From: Aurantiochytrium sp. KH105
Taxonomy: Eukaryota; Sar; Bigyra; Thraustochytrida; Thraustochytriidae
NCBI GenBank assembly: GCA_003116975.1
Contig: BGKB01000161.1
Span: 1 to 64,000, forward strand
Direction: 5' to 3'
DNA length: 64,000 nt
Both the position numbers and the translations under genes were made by a program. Position 1 is the stretch's first letter. Each line of letters opens with the position of its first letter. This document shows, in pieces, positions 26,904-35,362 of the stretch. A model generated the notes under the pieces. The model worked only from the letters and a program-made list of their open reading frames with translations, had not been told where the DNA came from and did not search any database.

Positions 26904-27400
26904 ACGATCCGCTGCAGCTGCAGCTGCAGGCATTTACTGCACCGTCTGAAATCTTTCGTGCGCTCTAGCGTCCGGAAATGAGCGTAGTACGGCAGGAATT
27001 CTGACGAATGTAAATTCCGCTCATTTGCTGCGTATTTGTATCACCTGTGCATGCAACGTAAAACGAACTGTCCCTGCGTAAGCGCCAAACCGTTGTGAAG
27101 CCAAAATCAGCATCAAGCACACCTATTATCCCGAGGTTAGGTCCTCCCAGACTTGCATGAACGTTGAATGCTCGAGAGTCTTGGCTGCAGCGATCGTGAT
27201 TAGAGGGACTGTAAGATGTTATTCCTCTGATTTTGTGGCAAAGGTAGACGTTCACCGCACCATCTCGAACCTATTATGGGCTCTTGTATTCAATTTGCGT
27301 CCGAAATACGGCAGGGACGACGGATGTAAACTCCGTTCCTTTGCAATGTTGCTGTATCTCTCCTGTGCCTGGCAAATAGAGAACGCAACCACTTTGAAAT
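26884..27400. repeat. Two diverged copies of a ~335-base unit
   Basis: Copies start near 26890 and 27226. Shared blocks in the same order are TTTTGTGGCA, CACC..TCT, GCGTCCGAAAT, TACGGCAGG, ATGTAAA(T/C)TCCG, a T-rich block and CACCTGTGC/CTCCTGTGC. Small insertions separate some of the blocks. The second copy may continue to about 27400. Confidence 0.65.
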
Positions 27401-27870
27401 AGATCTGCCTTGTCGCTTCAAAGGGCGTCAGATTTGCAGACTTGCAAGAATTGTTAGAAGACTGAAGGGCTTCTTGAACTGTCGCAAACGCGCATTGCAG
27501 AAGTTGCGAGAACCGGTATCATGTTTTGCTCTCTTTCCCCGACCCAAGCTCACAGCAGCGGAGCATCGTGCGAGTATCGTTCGATCGCCGTCGCGCCCTT
27601 GCTGCTGCTCGTGACGTGCGTGCCGCAAATCATCACCTGCGGCAAGTAGACGGTGGACGCCCGAATCCTCGTGTGAAGCGCAGCTGCACGTGCGTGTTTG
27701 GCTTGAGAAGTTTATGTTGCTCACGCCAAGAAGCAGGCACGCGCAATGTTCTGTGCTCGCTCGCTCGCCGGCCAGGCGAGCTGAGCGATAGGTGGCACAT
27801 GCGCACGTGGTACGGTCATTGCAGAGAGAGAAATCGAGTCACCGTCATTGCGTAGACAGGTCAGTTGCCA

Positions 27871-28020
27871 GCGAGGGAAGTGCAATGCTCAAGAGGCACG
27901 CGCAGCGACCGACCAACCGGCCGGGAGCTGTGGCTGGCTCGCTGGGTGGTCGAGCGAGGGAAGTGTAGTGCTCAAAATGCACACGCTGCGTACAAGCAAC
28001 TGCCCAGCTGGCTCGCGGCC
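27871..28020. repeat. ~83-base tandem duplication
   Basis: GCGAGGGAAGTG begins at 27871 and again at 27954. The following blocks AGTGCTCAA, GCAC(A/G)CGC and AGCTGGCTCGC-like are in register, with substitutions. Confidence 0.65.
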
Positions 28021-29133
28021 TTGCGCGGAACGCAACTACACACCATCACCGAGAATGTATGGGCCTTCTTTTGTAGAAGCGAGAAGGGTAGCGCTCGTGC
28101 GTCCAAGTTGCGCGTGCGCACGCATCTGCACGCGCGGTGCAAGCAAATGGGTAGCTCTGTCTGTCACGGCTGACTGCTTACTATACATAGCCTATACACA
28201 ATCTATCGCCCTTTTTCCCTCTTCTTTTTCTACAAATGCCTTGCACGTCCGTCCCAGGGGTGTCGTGATCCAAGTCCGCACGCTGCTGCAGCTGCTGCTG
28301 CTACAGCTTTGTTCCCTCGCCGTCTTCGGCTCAGTCTGTCTCGTTTCAGCGCGTCGACTGCTTCTTGCACAGCTCCGTAGTAGGTATAGTATTGGAACCA
28401 TACACACCCAAGCTCATTGCATTTATACACGCAGCTGGTTGCATTGATTGATACTACTACCTGCTGCACCCACTGCCCACAACATGGATGAAGATTTTCC
28501 TTTGCTCCCTTCCTCTTCGACTGTGAGTCCGCGGCCGGACCCTCTCACTATTTTAACGGCGTCGGGCCACTCTATCGCCACGACGCACTCACTTTCTCCT
28601 CCTCCTCCTCCTCCTTCTCCATTGCCTTCTCCATCTTCTCCAGCTCCACGTCCTCCATGTCCTCCTCCTTCACCGCTGCTTTTCCCCCTGCCATAGAACC
28701 GCGGCGAACGCCCGTCACCGTCGCCTCCTCGCGCGGAGGTGCCTAGGACCCCCTAGGCCGCGGCCAGCGCGGGAAAGCGCGGGGGCGCGAGGCCTAGGCG
28801 GCGGCTAGCGCAAACGGTAGCGCTGGGGCTTCGGCGAGGCGGCCAAACCCCATTCCGAAGACGCTCGCACGTCTGAGCCCGCTCGCGCGACGCGGCCGCC
28901 GGCAGCACGCGCGCGACGGCAGGCGGCAGCGAGCAGGCGCGGGCCTCCTCCGCGTCGCTCCCTCGCTCCCTCCCCCCCTTCCCCCGCGGCCTCCCTGCGC
29001 GCGGCGCGAGAGGCGGCGCTCGCTCCGGTCATCGAGCAGCGCGAAGGCGGAGGCGTCAGAGGGCGACGCCGTCGACGCCGCACCCAGAAAGAGCGCGCGG
29101 CGAGGCGGGAGGGCGCAGCGGAGGCCGTCGCCG

Positions 29134-29145
29134 GTGTCTGTCTGA

Positions 29146-29176
<31 letters not shown>
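29134..29176. repeat. (TCTG)n microsatellite
   Basis: About ten TCTG units with two interruptions, about 230 bases upstream of the PP2C start. Confidence 0.9.
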
Positions 29177-29334
29177 GGCGCGAGACGAGCCGCACCGTGT
29201 CGTGTCGTGTCGTTCGCGTGTTCATCATCAAAGCCTCGCGCACGTGCACATACATACAAAAATACGTACATACAAACAACCGTGTACATTCCTTTCCTTC
29301 CACGCGTAGTACGTCAGCAACATCAGCAGTAGCA

Positions 29335-29363
29335 GAGAAAGGAAAGGAAAGGAAAGGAAAGGG
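29335..29363. repeat. (GGAAA)n repeat in probable 5' UTR of PP2C
   Basis: Five GGAAA units ending about 40 bases before the ATG at 29403. Confidence 0.9.
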
Positions 29364-29402
29364 AACAAGGAGAGCTGAAGAGAAGGCTGCCCAGGCGTGA
29401 AA

Positions 29403-30716
29403 ATGGGCGCGTACCTGGACAAACCGGTGACCACCAAAGAGTCCTTTGATGGACTTTATGTGAACATCGAAGGCGATGCCGAGCACGCCTTTGCCGTCTC
29501 CGAAATGCAAGGATGGCGCAAGACCATGGAAGACGCACACATTACCAAACACGGGATCGCCGAGGTCGATGGCGAGCCTGTATCCGTTTTTGGTGTCTTT
29601 GACGGCCACGGCGGAAAAGAAGTAGCCGCCTTTTGCGCACAGCATCTCACCGAAGAGCTCGTTGAGCTCGAGTCATTCCGAAAGGGCGACTTCGAGCGCG
29701 CACTCCCCGAGGTCTTTCACCAAATGGACAACATGCTCCGCAGCGAGGCGTATGCCTCGGAGCTTTCGAAACTCCGCGATCAAGACGACGCTGTCTCCAG
29801 CTCTGCCGAAAACCATGCGAGCGACCAGGACGACGAAGACGAAGCCAATGACGAGGGCGCCTCCGGGGCTAGCGCGAAGGACCCGCCCTCCAGGGAAAGC
29901 ATTCAGGCCGACGTCAAGGAGAAGATGGACGCCGCCGAACAAAAGGGCAGCCTCACCAAGGCCGAGGCCCTCGAGCTCGTCATGAAAATGATGAAGCTCA
30001 AGTCCATGGATGAAGAGCAAGCCAGCGAGGGAAACGCCGCGCAAGACGGCGCTGCTGTCGGCGCCCGCTACACGGACGCTGGCTGCACGGCGGTAGTTTG
30101 TCTGCTGCACGGCCCTCGCATTTTCGTCGCCAACGCTGGCGACTCGCGGGCCATTCTGTCCACGAACGGCACAGCACGCGCGCTTTCCCAAGATCACAAA
30201 CCCTCGCAGGACCGAGAACTTAAGCGCATTCGTGCCGCTGGTGGCTTTGTGAACGAAGCCGGTCGCGTCAATGGCAACCTCAACTTATCACGTAGCATCG
30301 GCGACCTCAAGTACAAGGTCAACGAAGATCTTGATCCGGCTGATCAGATCATTACCGCTGAGCCGGACGTTCGCGTATTCGAGCTCACCGACGAAGACGA
30401 GTTCTTTTTTATCGCTTGCGATGGCGTCTACGATGTCATGACCAATCAACGCGCCGTCGACTTTGTCTTTGAACGTCTGGCCAAGGGCGTTCAGCCCGTA
30501 TCAACCATTCTTGAGGAGGTCTTTGAAGAGTGCATTTGTGATTCCCCCCAGGCTGCACAGGGCCTTGGCGCCGACAACATGACGGCCTGCCTCGTCCTCC
30601 TCAAGCCTCTCTCTTACTTTCCGGCACATGCCGCTAGCCAGCAGAAAAAGTCTGCAACGGGTTCACGATCCAAGTCCTCCAGACTCTTTCGCACAAAGTC
30701 AAGACACAAGACTTAG
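29403..30716 (+). CDS. PPM/PP2C-type protein serine/threonine phosphatase
   Basis: 437 residues, ATG at 29403 (a GTG two codons upstream is also in frame), TAG at 30714. It is a metal-dependent Ser/Thr phosphatase. Motifs in order: GWRKTMEDAH (Glu43/Asp44), VFDGHGG (Asp67/Gly68), GCTAVVCLL, VANAGDSRA, LSQDHKP, LSRSIGD, IACDGVYDV and the final ADNMTA. All metal-binding acidic positions are present, so it should be active. Between DGHGG and GCTAV sits a ~90-residue acidic insertion (~115-205) rich in Asp, Glu and Ser. The N-terminus MGAYLDKP has Gly2 and could be N-myristoylated, as in related plant and protist PP2Cs (inference). The C-terminus is basic (SRSKSSRLFRTKSRHKT). Substrate unknown. 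Confidence 0.96.
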   Translation: MGAYLDKPVTTKESFDGLYVNIEGDAEHAFAVSEMQGWRKTMEDAHITKHGIAEVDGEPVSVFGVFDGHGGKEVAAFCAQHLTEELVELESFRKGDFERALPEVFHQMDNMLRSEAYASELSKLRDQDDAVSSSAENHASDQDDEDEANDEGASGASAKDPPSRESIQADVKEKMDAAEQKGSLTKAEALELVMKMMKLKSMDEEQASEGNAAQDGAAVGARYTDAGCTAVVCLLHGPRIFVANAGDSRAILSTNGTARALSQDHKPSQDRELKRIRAAGGFVNEAGRVNGNLNLSRSIGDLKYKVNEDLDPADQIITAEPDVRVFELTDEDEFFFIACDGVYDVMTNQRAVDFVFERLAKGVQPVSTILEEVFEECICDSPQAAQGLGADNMTACLVLLKPLSYFPAHAASQQKKSATGSRSKSSRLFRTKSRHKT

Positions 30717-32056
30717 AATACGTCGCCACAATGCTTTGAGTCCCAGTCATTGCCCTTTGTTCGCTCGCCTTCTCCACCCATCTGCTCTGCTTTGTTCAGA
30801 AATTGATGGACTGCTCTGCCTTCTTTTGTCTCCTCTTCTTCAATTTCTAGTTTTCTGTCGTCACGGTATTTTGCGCTTGGCTCCTTTCTGGCTGCGTGTG
30901 GCGCCAAGACCAAGCCGCCTGCCTACCTCGTTCGACCTTTTCACAATGAGCATGAAGATGGAGACAAACCTGGAAAGGACCTTCTTTTCAAAAGCAGACT
31001 GTCCGCCTTTTTTCGAGTAATGTCTTCATTCGGATGTCACTTACCCCCGCTCCTTTGCAGTCCTTTTTCCTCTCTTTTTTTTATCCACCTTCTTCTTTTT
31101 TCTCCCTTTTCCCTGTTTCTCTGTTGCCCCCTTGCGTCGTCGCCCAACCAAACTTGTGACTCGTCCGCCAAAGAAAATAAAATCTGCACGCATACTGCAT
31201 TAGGGCTTTGTACGCCCATCGTTCGTGTGTCGTCCTTGCGCCTCATGTATTCGTTCAAGAGCTCTCAAGATTTTTGCGCTAACAGTAAGCGCGAGTCTCT
31301 TCCTCCCGAGTTCTAGAGGCTTCATTCATCCATGGAGAGTCCAACATGAGTGCAGCCAGAAAGTATAGAGGTATGACGGCCCTCTCTGATATCTATACAC
31401 TACAAGCAAGTTCAACTCTTTTCTCTACTTTGACATGTTAGTCATCGTCCATGGCAAAGCCTCGTCTCGAGGCCTCCCCACACGTCGCATGCATCTGCGG
31501 GAAAGAAAGTTCTCCGTATTTAACTCTGTATTTTATACCGGCGCGGCGTCCGAAAGGGGGAGGGCGAGTCCGAGTCCGAGTCCTCGAGTCCAGGACGGCA
31601 GAACCGCGAAGCGCAGGAGCGCGCGTGCCACACGCGCGAGCCGCAGCGGTACCGCGCGGCGTTGGACGCTAGGCACGCTCGCGCCCGACCGCGCGCCCCC
31701 GCTGTGGACAGCGTGCGTGACTCGTGCATCGCAGCCGAGAAAAAGAGAAGCGGGCGAGGCCTTTACCGACCAACCGGCCGGCCCGCCGGCCGACTTGCCG
31801 ATTTGCGTCTTGCGCTTGCTCGCTCTCGCATCTCGCTCTCGCATCTCGCTCTCGCATCTCGCTCTCGCATCTCGCTCTCGAGCCCGCGGCGCAAAACATA
31901 CTAGCTACGAACTCCAATCCGTCCCTCACCTTCATCCTGCTGCTTTCGTTTCGTGCTCGTGTGCAGAAGTTGCTCCGCTCTGCTTGTGCTGCTGCCTGCT
32001 GCTTCTGACAATACGACCCTTTATCTATCCCCTCGCGAGCACCCAGGGCACTCACG
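30717..32056. other. Intergenic region PP2C / EcsC-like gene
   Basis: About 1.3 kb. The first 600 bases are pyrimidine-rich 3' flank. The last 500 are GC-rich, with a 13-base tandem repeat at 31818-31878. Open frames running into the next gene are in other frames and have no domain. Confidence 0.65.
31818..31878. repeat. 13-base tandem repeat TCTCGCTCTCGCA
   Basis: Between four and five near-perfect copies, about 180 bases upstream of the next start codon. Confidence 0.85.
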
Positions 32057-35000
32057 ATGGAGAGCCAAATTGAGCGCCTCCTCACGGTGCTCATGAACAA
32101 GGTCGTGGATGGCATTCCAGACGGCAAAGGCGGTTATTTGGAACGACCCCTCGAGACCGAAGCGAAGCGGTTTGTGAATGATTGCGGTGGGGAGCTCGAT
32201 GCCGCCGTGGCCGCAGCCGCGCACTTCATCTTCGTGCGTAAGCCCAGCTGGTCGGAAAGCATGTGGCGTAGTGCGCTCATTGTTGTCGTAGGCCAAGTTC
32301 CCTTGGTCGGGTCTACCGCCGCTATATTTTATAACCAGTTCGAGTCCGTCTGGCGCCAATTACGTTTTGTGGCCCTAGCGGCGACCATCTATGGCCACGA
32401 CGTTCGCGACGATGCGACGCAATGCCAAGTCATTCTTTGCCTTTTGGATGACAATATCCGAAAGCGCCAAGGCCCAGGGGCAATGGACAAAATCTACAAA
32501 AAGCTCGGCAAAAACGGCGTCCAAGTCGCCGCAACTGTTATCGCCCGCCAAGTTGTGGCGCGCGGCGGTACCAGCTTCCTCATGAAAAAAGTCCTCGGCG
32601 GCCTGCTCATTGGCGTGGTCCCCGAGGCAGTAGGACTGCTCTACACTGCCTTCTTCACGGACACCTTCATGTCAAATGATGCCGAAAAGGCTGTGCGCGC
32701 AAAGCAGCTCAAAGAACGCGCACGATCGCACTTCAAAAAGGACGCCCAGCCCACGCTCGTCGTTGCTTGGGTGTCTTTCCTGGTCTGGTTCGTGCCCATT
32801 CTCACCATTAACGTGAGTAAGGTTTGGGTCGTCTTTGACCGAATATTGATGCGTCTTCTCACCACGGGGCCCGTGCAACCAGCTCTCCTCTCTCACCCAA
32901 TCGTCGATTCCTACATTTTTGGCACTTTTGATGCCTCGCGCGAGTCGTGGCCAGCTTGGCTCACGCGAACTGTCTGCTTTTCCCTCTTTGTTTCGTTCAA
33001 AGCTGCACTACTTTGCTTCGTTGCCCTCATGGCTGTATACTTTGCACATCAAATTGGCCGCCGCCAGACGTGGATGGTGTCCACTGCCGCGCTAGGTATT
33101 CGCGCGGCTCTCAACTTTCTTTCGGCGCGTAACACTGCCCTTTCGCTCGCACTCGCAATCGAGCACGTTGTAGCTTCCACGCCTCACGACGGCCTCTACC
33201 ACGGCCACCGCGCTTTTGTCGGTTTCTTTGCTATAATTAGTCGATCGCGCACGGAGCTCAAGCCGTACAATCCGTGGGTCGTTGGATCGCTGCTGCTCTG
33301 GATCGGCTATCATTGTCTCATCGTCGCATACACGTATGGCTCGGCCATTATCTACGCACTCGCGCCTCTTCTGTTCGTTGGCGAGGACTACGACTGGCAG
33401 ATTGCATTTGCTGACAGCACTAGCGTCTTCAAGAACGTTTCCAGTTCCGCTTTCGCCATGGCACGTCTCGGCGACGCGCTCAATGCTCTCACAACCATTG
33501 CTCTTCACGTCCTCATTGAGGAAATTCGCAAGCCTGACATTGTCATGACGCTGGTTGGGCCCAAAAAAGTGGTCGAGGGTATTCTCTACGCTGCCAAGTC
33601 GCTCGGCAACGTTGTCTCGTCGCCAGATTCGGTTCTCTTTTGGCTTGATAAGACCACCCCGCCCGTTGATGTTTCGTGGGCACTACTTTCCCTCCAGTTT
33701 GGCGCTACTGGCCTCGGACTCTTTTGGGGCGTTGTCACCCACTTCCACTGGCTTTCCCCCTTTGAGGCCTTTCTCGTCACGGCAAATGTGCTGCAATTTA
33801 TCCCCAAGCTTCTCTGGCGAAAGTCACTTCCGCCTCCGCACGAGACGCAGGTATGGAATCAAGCTCTTGAAAGCCGCCACCGTCTCCTTTACCTCATTCC
33901 TGACATCAACTCAGGGCTACGTTCCAAAGTGTACGATGCTGTCACCTTTTTCGAGCACTACGAATTTGCCGTCAATCGCTCGCAAGAATATGCGTCGTCC
34001 TCCTTTGTTCGCGTCAAAGATTGGGTCCAGTCCAGCTTCACCAAGCGCGAGCAACAAGAGTTCGAACGCCTCGGTTCTTCCTCGGACCTTCTCGAGGACT
34101 CTGCGGGCCAACCGTTGGAGTTTGACGTCGGCGTTTACTACGATGAAAATGATACTTGGTTTGCTAGAATCAAAGGCGCGCTTTCGTTTCGAGGCCGTGG
34201 CGCCGACGGTAGCCAAGATTCGAAAGAGACCTTGCCACTCGACACTGTCGTGGAATCGGACGGCCTTGGTCATCTTCGACTTTTGGACGGTCAATCTGTC
34301 GATGAAGCCGACGCTAACGCTCTCGTTCCACATCACTCATGGAAAGAATGGTTTCATGTCAAGTTTACAGCGGTCCTGCCATGGAAGAAAGCAGATCCTG
34401 ATGCAAGCAATTCGAACGTAGAGATTACCGAGCTTGACAGCGACTCAATGCCCGAGATGGATGGGACTGCCTTATCAAGCGGCACATCAAGTGATGGGAC
34501 CAAGGAGGACGATATTTCCGCAGAGAGTCGCCCTGAAGAAGTGCTGAAGACCGACAAAGACGACAATGGTCGTGGAGATGATGACGACGACGAGGAGGAG
34601 GACAAGGTTTCGTCGCAAGAACAGGAGAAATCGACCTCGGAGGACGCACCGGCTAAAGTAGCGATGAAAAAAGGTGCAAGCGATGAGTCGCCACCAGACG
34701 ATTCGACAACTTACGACACAGTGCCAAATGAAGCCTCGGACGCGGCCACACTGCACGCGAATGATAGCCATGACCGAACTTCCTCTGATACCAGTGCAAT
34801 CGACACCTCGCAGCCAATTGCAGAGGAGAACGAACCTCTCGAACCTGTCTCAAGCCAAGAGGAAACTTCGAATGCTGTCGCAGATGGAACGTCAGTCACT
34901 TCGACGCAAGATGAGGATCCTTTTAGCCCACAGGAAAATCAAAAAGTAGAAGAAGCAGAGGAGTCCAAGTCGCCTCCGACTGAGGCTGCCGAGGTCCCAT

Positions 35001-35320
35001 CTTCATCTTGGAGACCATGGCGCTGGCGTAACACTACAGAGGACAACAATAGCGCCAAAGCAGAAGTCGTATCCGAAGACGCGAGTAAGAGCGATAGCGG
35101 TGCGACTGACACCAGCGATAATGCGGCTGACAAGGATGCCATCGCGGAAGAAGACAAGACCGAGGCTCAGGTTGACGCTGATGAGGAAGCGAAGAAACCT
35201 CCTGCCAAAGACGACATGAATAACATCAAGGAAGACCAAGGTCCCGGAAGCGTCCCAGAAGAAGAAAAATCATGGATCAAGCGATGGTGGCAAGGGAAGC
35301 CGACCGCGCAAGATGTGTAG
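32057..35320 (+). CDS. Large multi-pass membrane protein with possible N-terminal EcsC-like domain and acidic C-terminal tail
   Basis: 1087 residues, ATG at 32057 and TAG at 35318. I do not recognise a named orthologue. Residues ~60-215 resemble the EcsC fold: a hydrophobic pair (VVGQVPLVGSTAAIFY, 77-92), an IYGHDVRDD segment at 111-119, then a Gly-rich hydrophobic stretch (~180-200). This match is only moderate. Further membrane segments are seen at about 232-262, 308-332, 405-441 and 540-600. From ~780 to 1060 the protein is low-complexity and acidic (Asp/Glu/Ser/Thr), closing with a basic, Trp-rich KSWIKRWWQGK. The topology suggests an endomembrane protein with a long disordered cytosolic tail. 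Its stop lies only 37 bases from the convergent UBR ligase stop. Confidence 0.85.
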   Translation: MESQIERLLTVLMNKVVDGIPDGKGGYLERPLETEAKRFVNDCGGELDAAVAAAAHFIFVRKPSWSESMWRSALIVVVGQVPLVGSTAAIFYNQFESVWRQLRFVALAATIYGHDVRDDATQCQVILCLLDDNIRKRQGPGAMDKIYKKLGKNGVQVAATVIARQVVARGGTSFLMKKVLGGLLIGVVPEAVGLLYTAFFTDTFMSNDAEKAVRAKQLKERARSHFKKDAQPTLVVAWVSFLVWFVPILTINVSKVWVVFDRILMRLLTTGPVQPALLSHPIVDSYIFGTFDASRESWPAWLTRTVCFSLFVSFKAALLCFVALMAVYFAHQIGRRQTWMVSTAALGIRAALNFLSARNTALSLALAIEHVVASTPHDGLYHGHRAFVGFFAIISRSRTELKPYNPWVVGSLLLWIGYHCLIVAYTYGSAIIYALAPLLFVGEDYDWQIAFADSTSVFKNVSSSAFAMARLGDALNALTTIALHVLIEEIRKPDIVMTLVGPKKVVEGILYAAKSLGNVVSSPDSVLFWLDKTTPPVDVSWALLSLQFGATGLGLFWGVVTHFHWLSPFEAFLVTANVLQFIPKLLWRKSLPPPHETQVWNQALESRHRLLYLIPDINSGLRSKVYDAVTFFEHYEFAVNRSQEYASSSFVRVKDWVQSSFTKREQQEFERLGSSSDLLEDSAGQPLEFDVGVYYDENDTWFARIKGALSFRGRGADGSQDSKETLPLDTVVESDGLGHLRLLDGQSVDEADANALVPHHSWKEWFHVKFTAVLPWKKADPDASNSNVEITELDSDSMPEMDGTALSSGTSSDGTKEDDISAESRPEEVLKTDKDDNGRGDDDDDEEEDKVSSQEQEKSTSEDAPAKVAMKKGASDESPPDDSTTYDTVPNEASDAATLHANDSHDRTSSDTSAIDTSQPIAEENEPLEPVSSQEETSNAVADGTSVTSTQDEDPFSPQENQKVEEAEESKSPPTEAAEVPSSSWRPWRWRNTTEDNNSAKAEVVSEDASKSDSGATDTSDNAADKDAIAEEDKTEAQVDADEEAKKPPAKDDMNNIKEDQGPGSVPEEEKSWIKRWWQGKPTAQDV

Positions 35321-35356
35321 ATATAAGAAGAAGAAAAAAAGAGAGTTTGCTAAAGC

Positions 35357-35362
35357 TTTATT
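35357..35362 (-). terminator. Candidate poly(A) signal AATAAA overlapping the UBR stop codon
   Basis: TTTATT on the plus strand gives AATAAA on the minus strand. The TAA stop at 35358-35360 is inside this hexamer, so the 3' UTR could be extremely short and would run into the facing gene. Confidence 0.4.

Larger units (their letters stand above)
24935..29402. other. Large gene-free region with microsatellites and degenerate tandem repeats
   Basis: About 4.5 kb with no supported gene on either strand. 24.95-25.75 kb is GC-rich, with CTTT, GCATC and GGGA runs. 25.8-28.5 kb is less GC-rich and contains the TTTTGTGGC repeat family, a ~335-base duplication and an ~83-base tandem duplication. 28.6-29.4 kb is GC-rich with TCTG and GGAAA runs upstream of the PP2C gene. 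The longest open frames start at TTG/GTG or overlap real coding sequence. I found no reverse transcriptase, transposase or tRNA-like signal. Confidence 0.65.

Noticed and set aside
28794-29645. 283-codon minus-strand frame
   Set aside because: It overlaps the PP2C coding region antisense and microsatellites; no domain.
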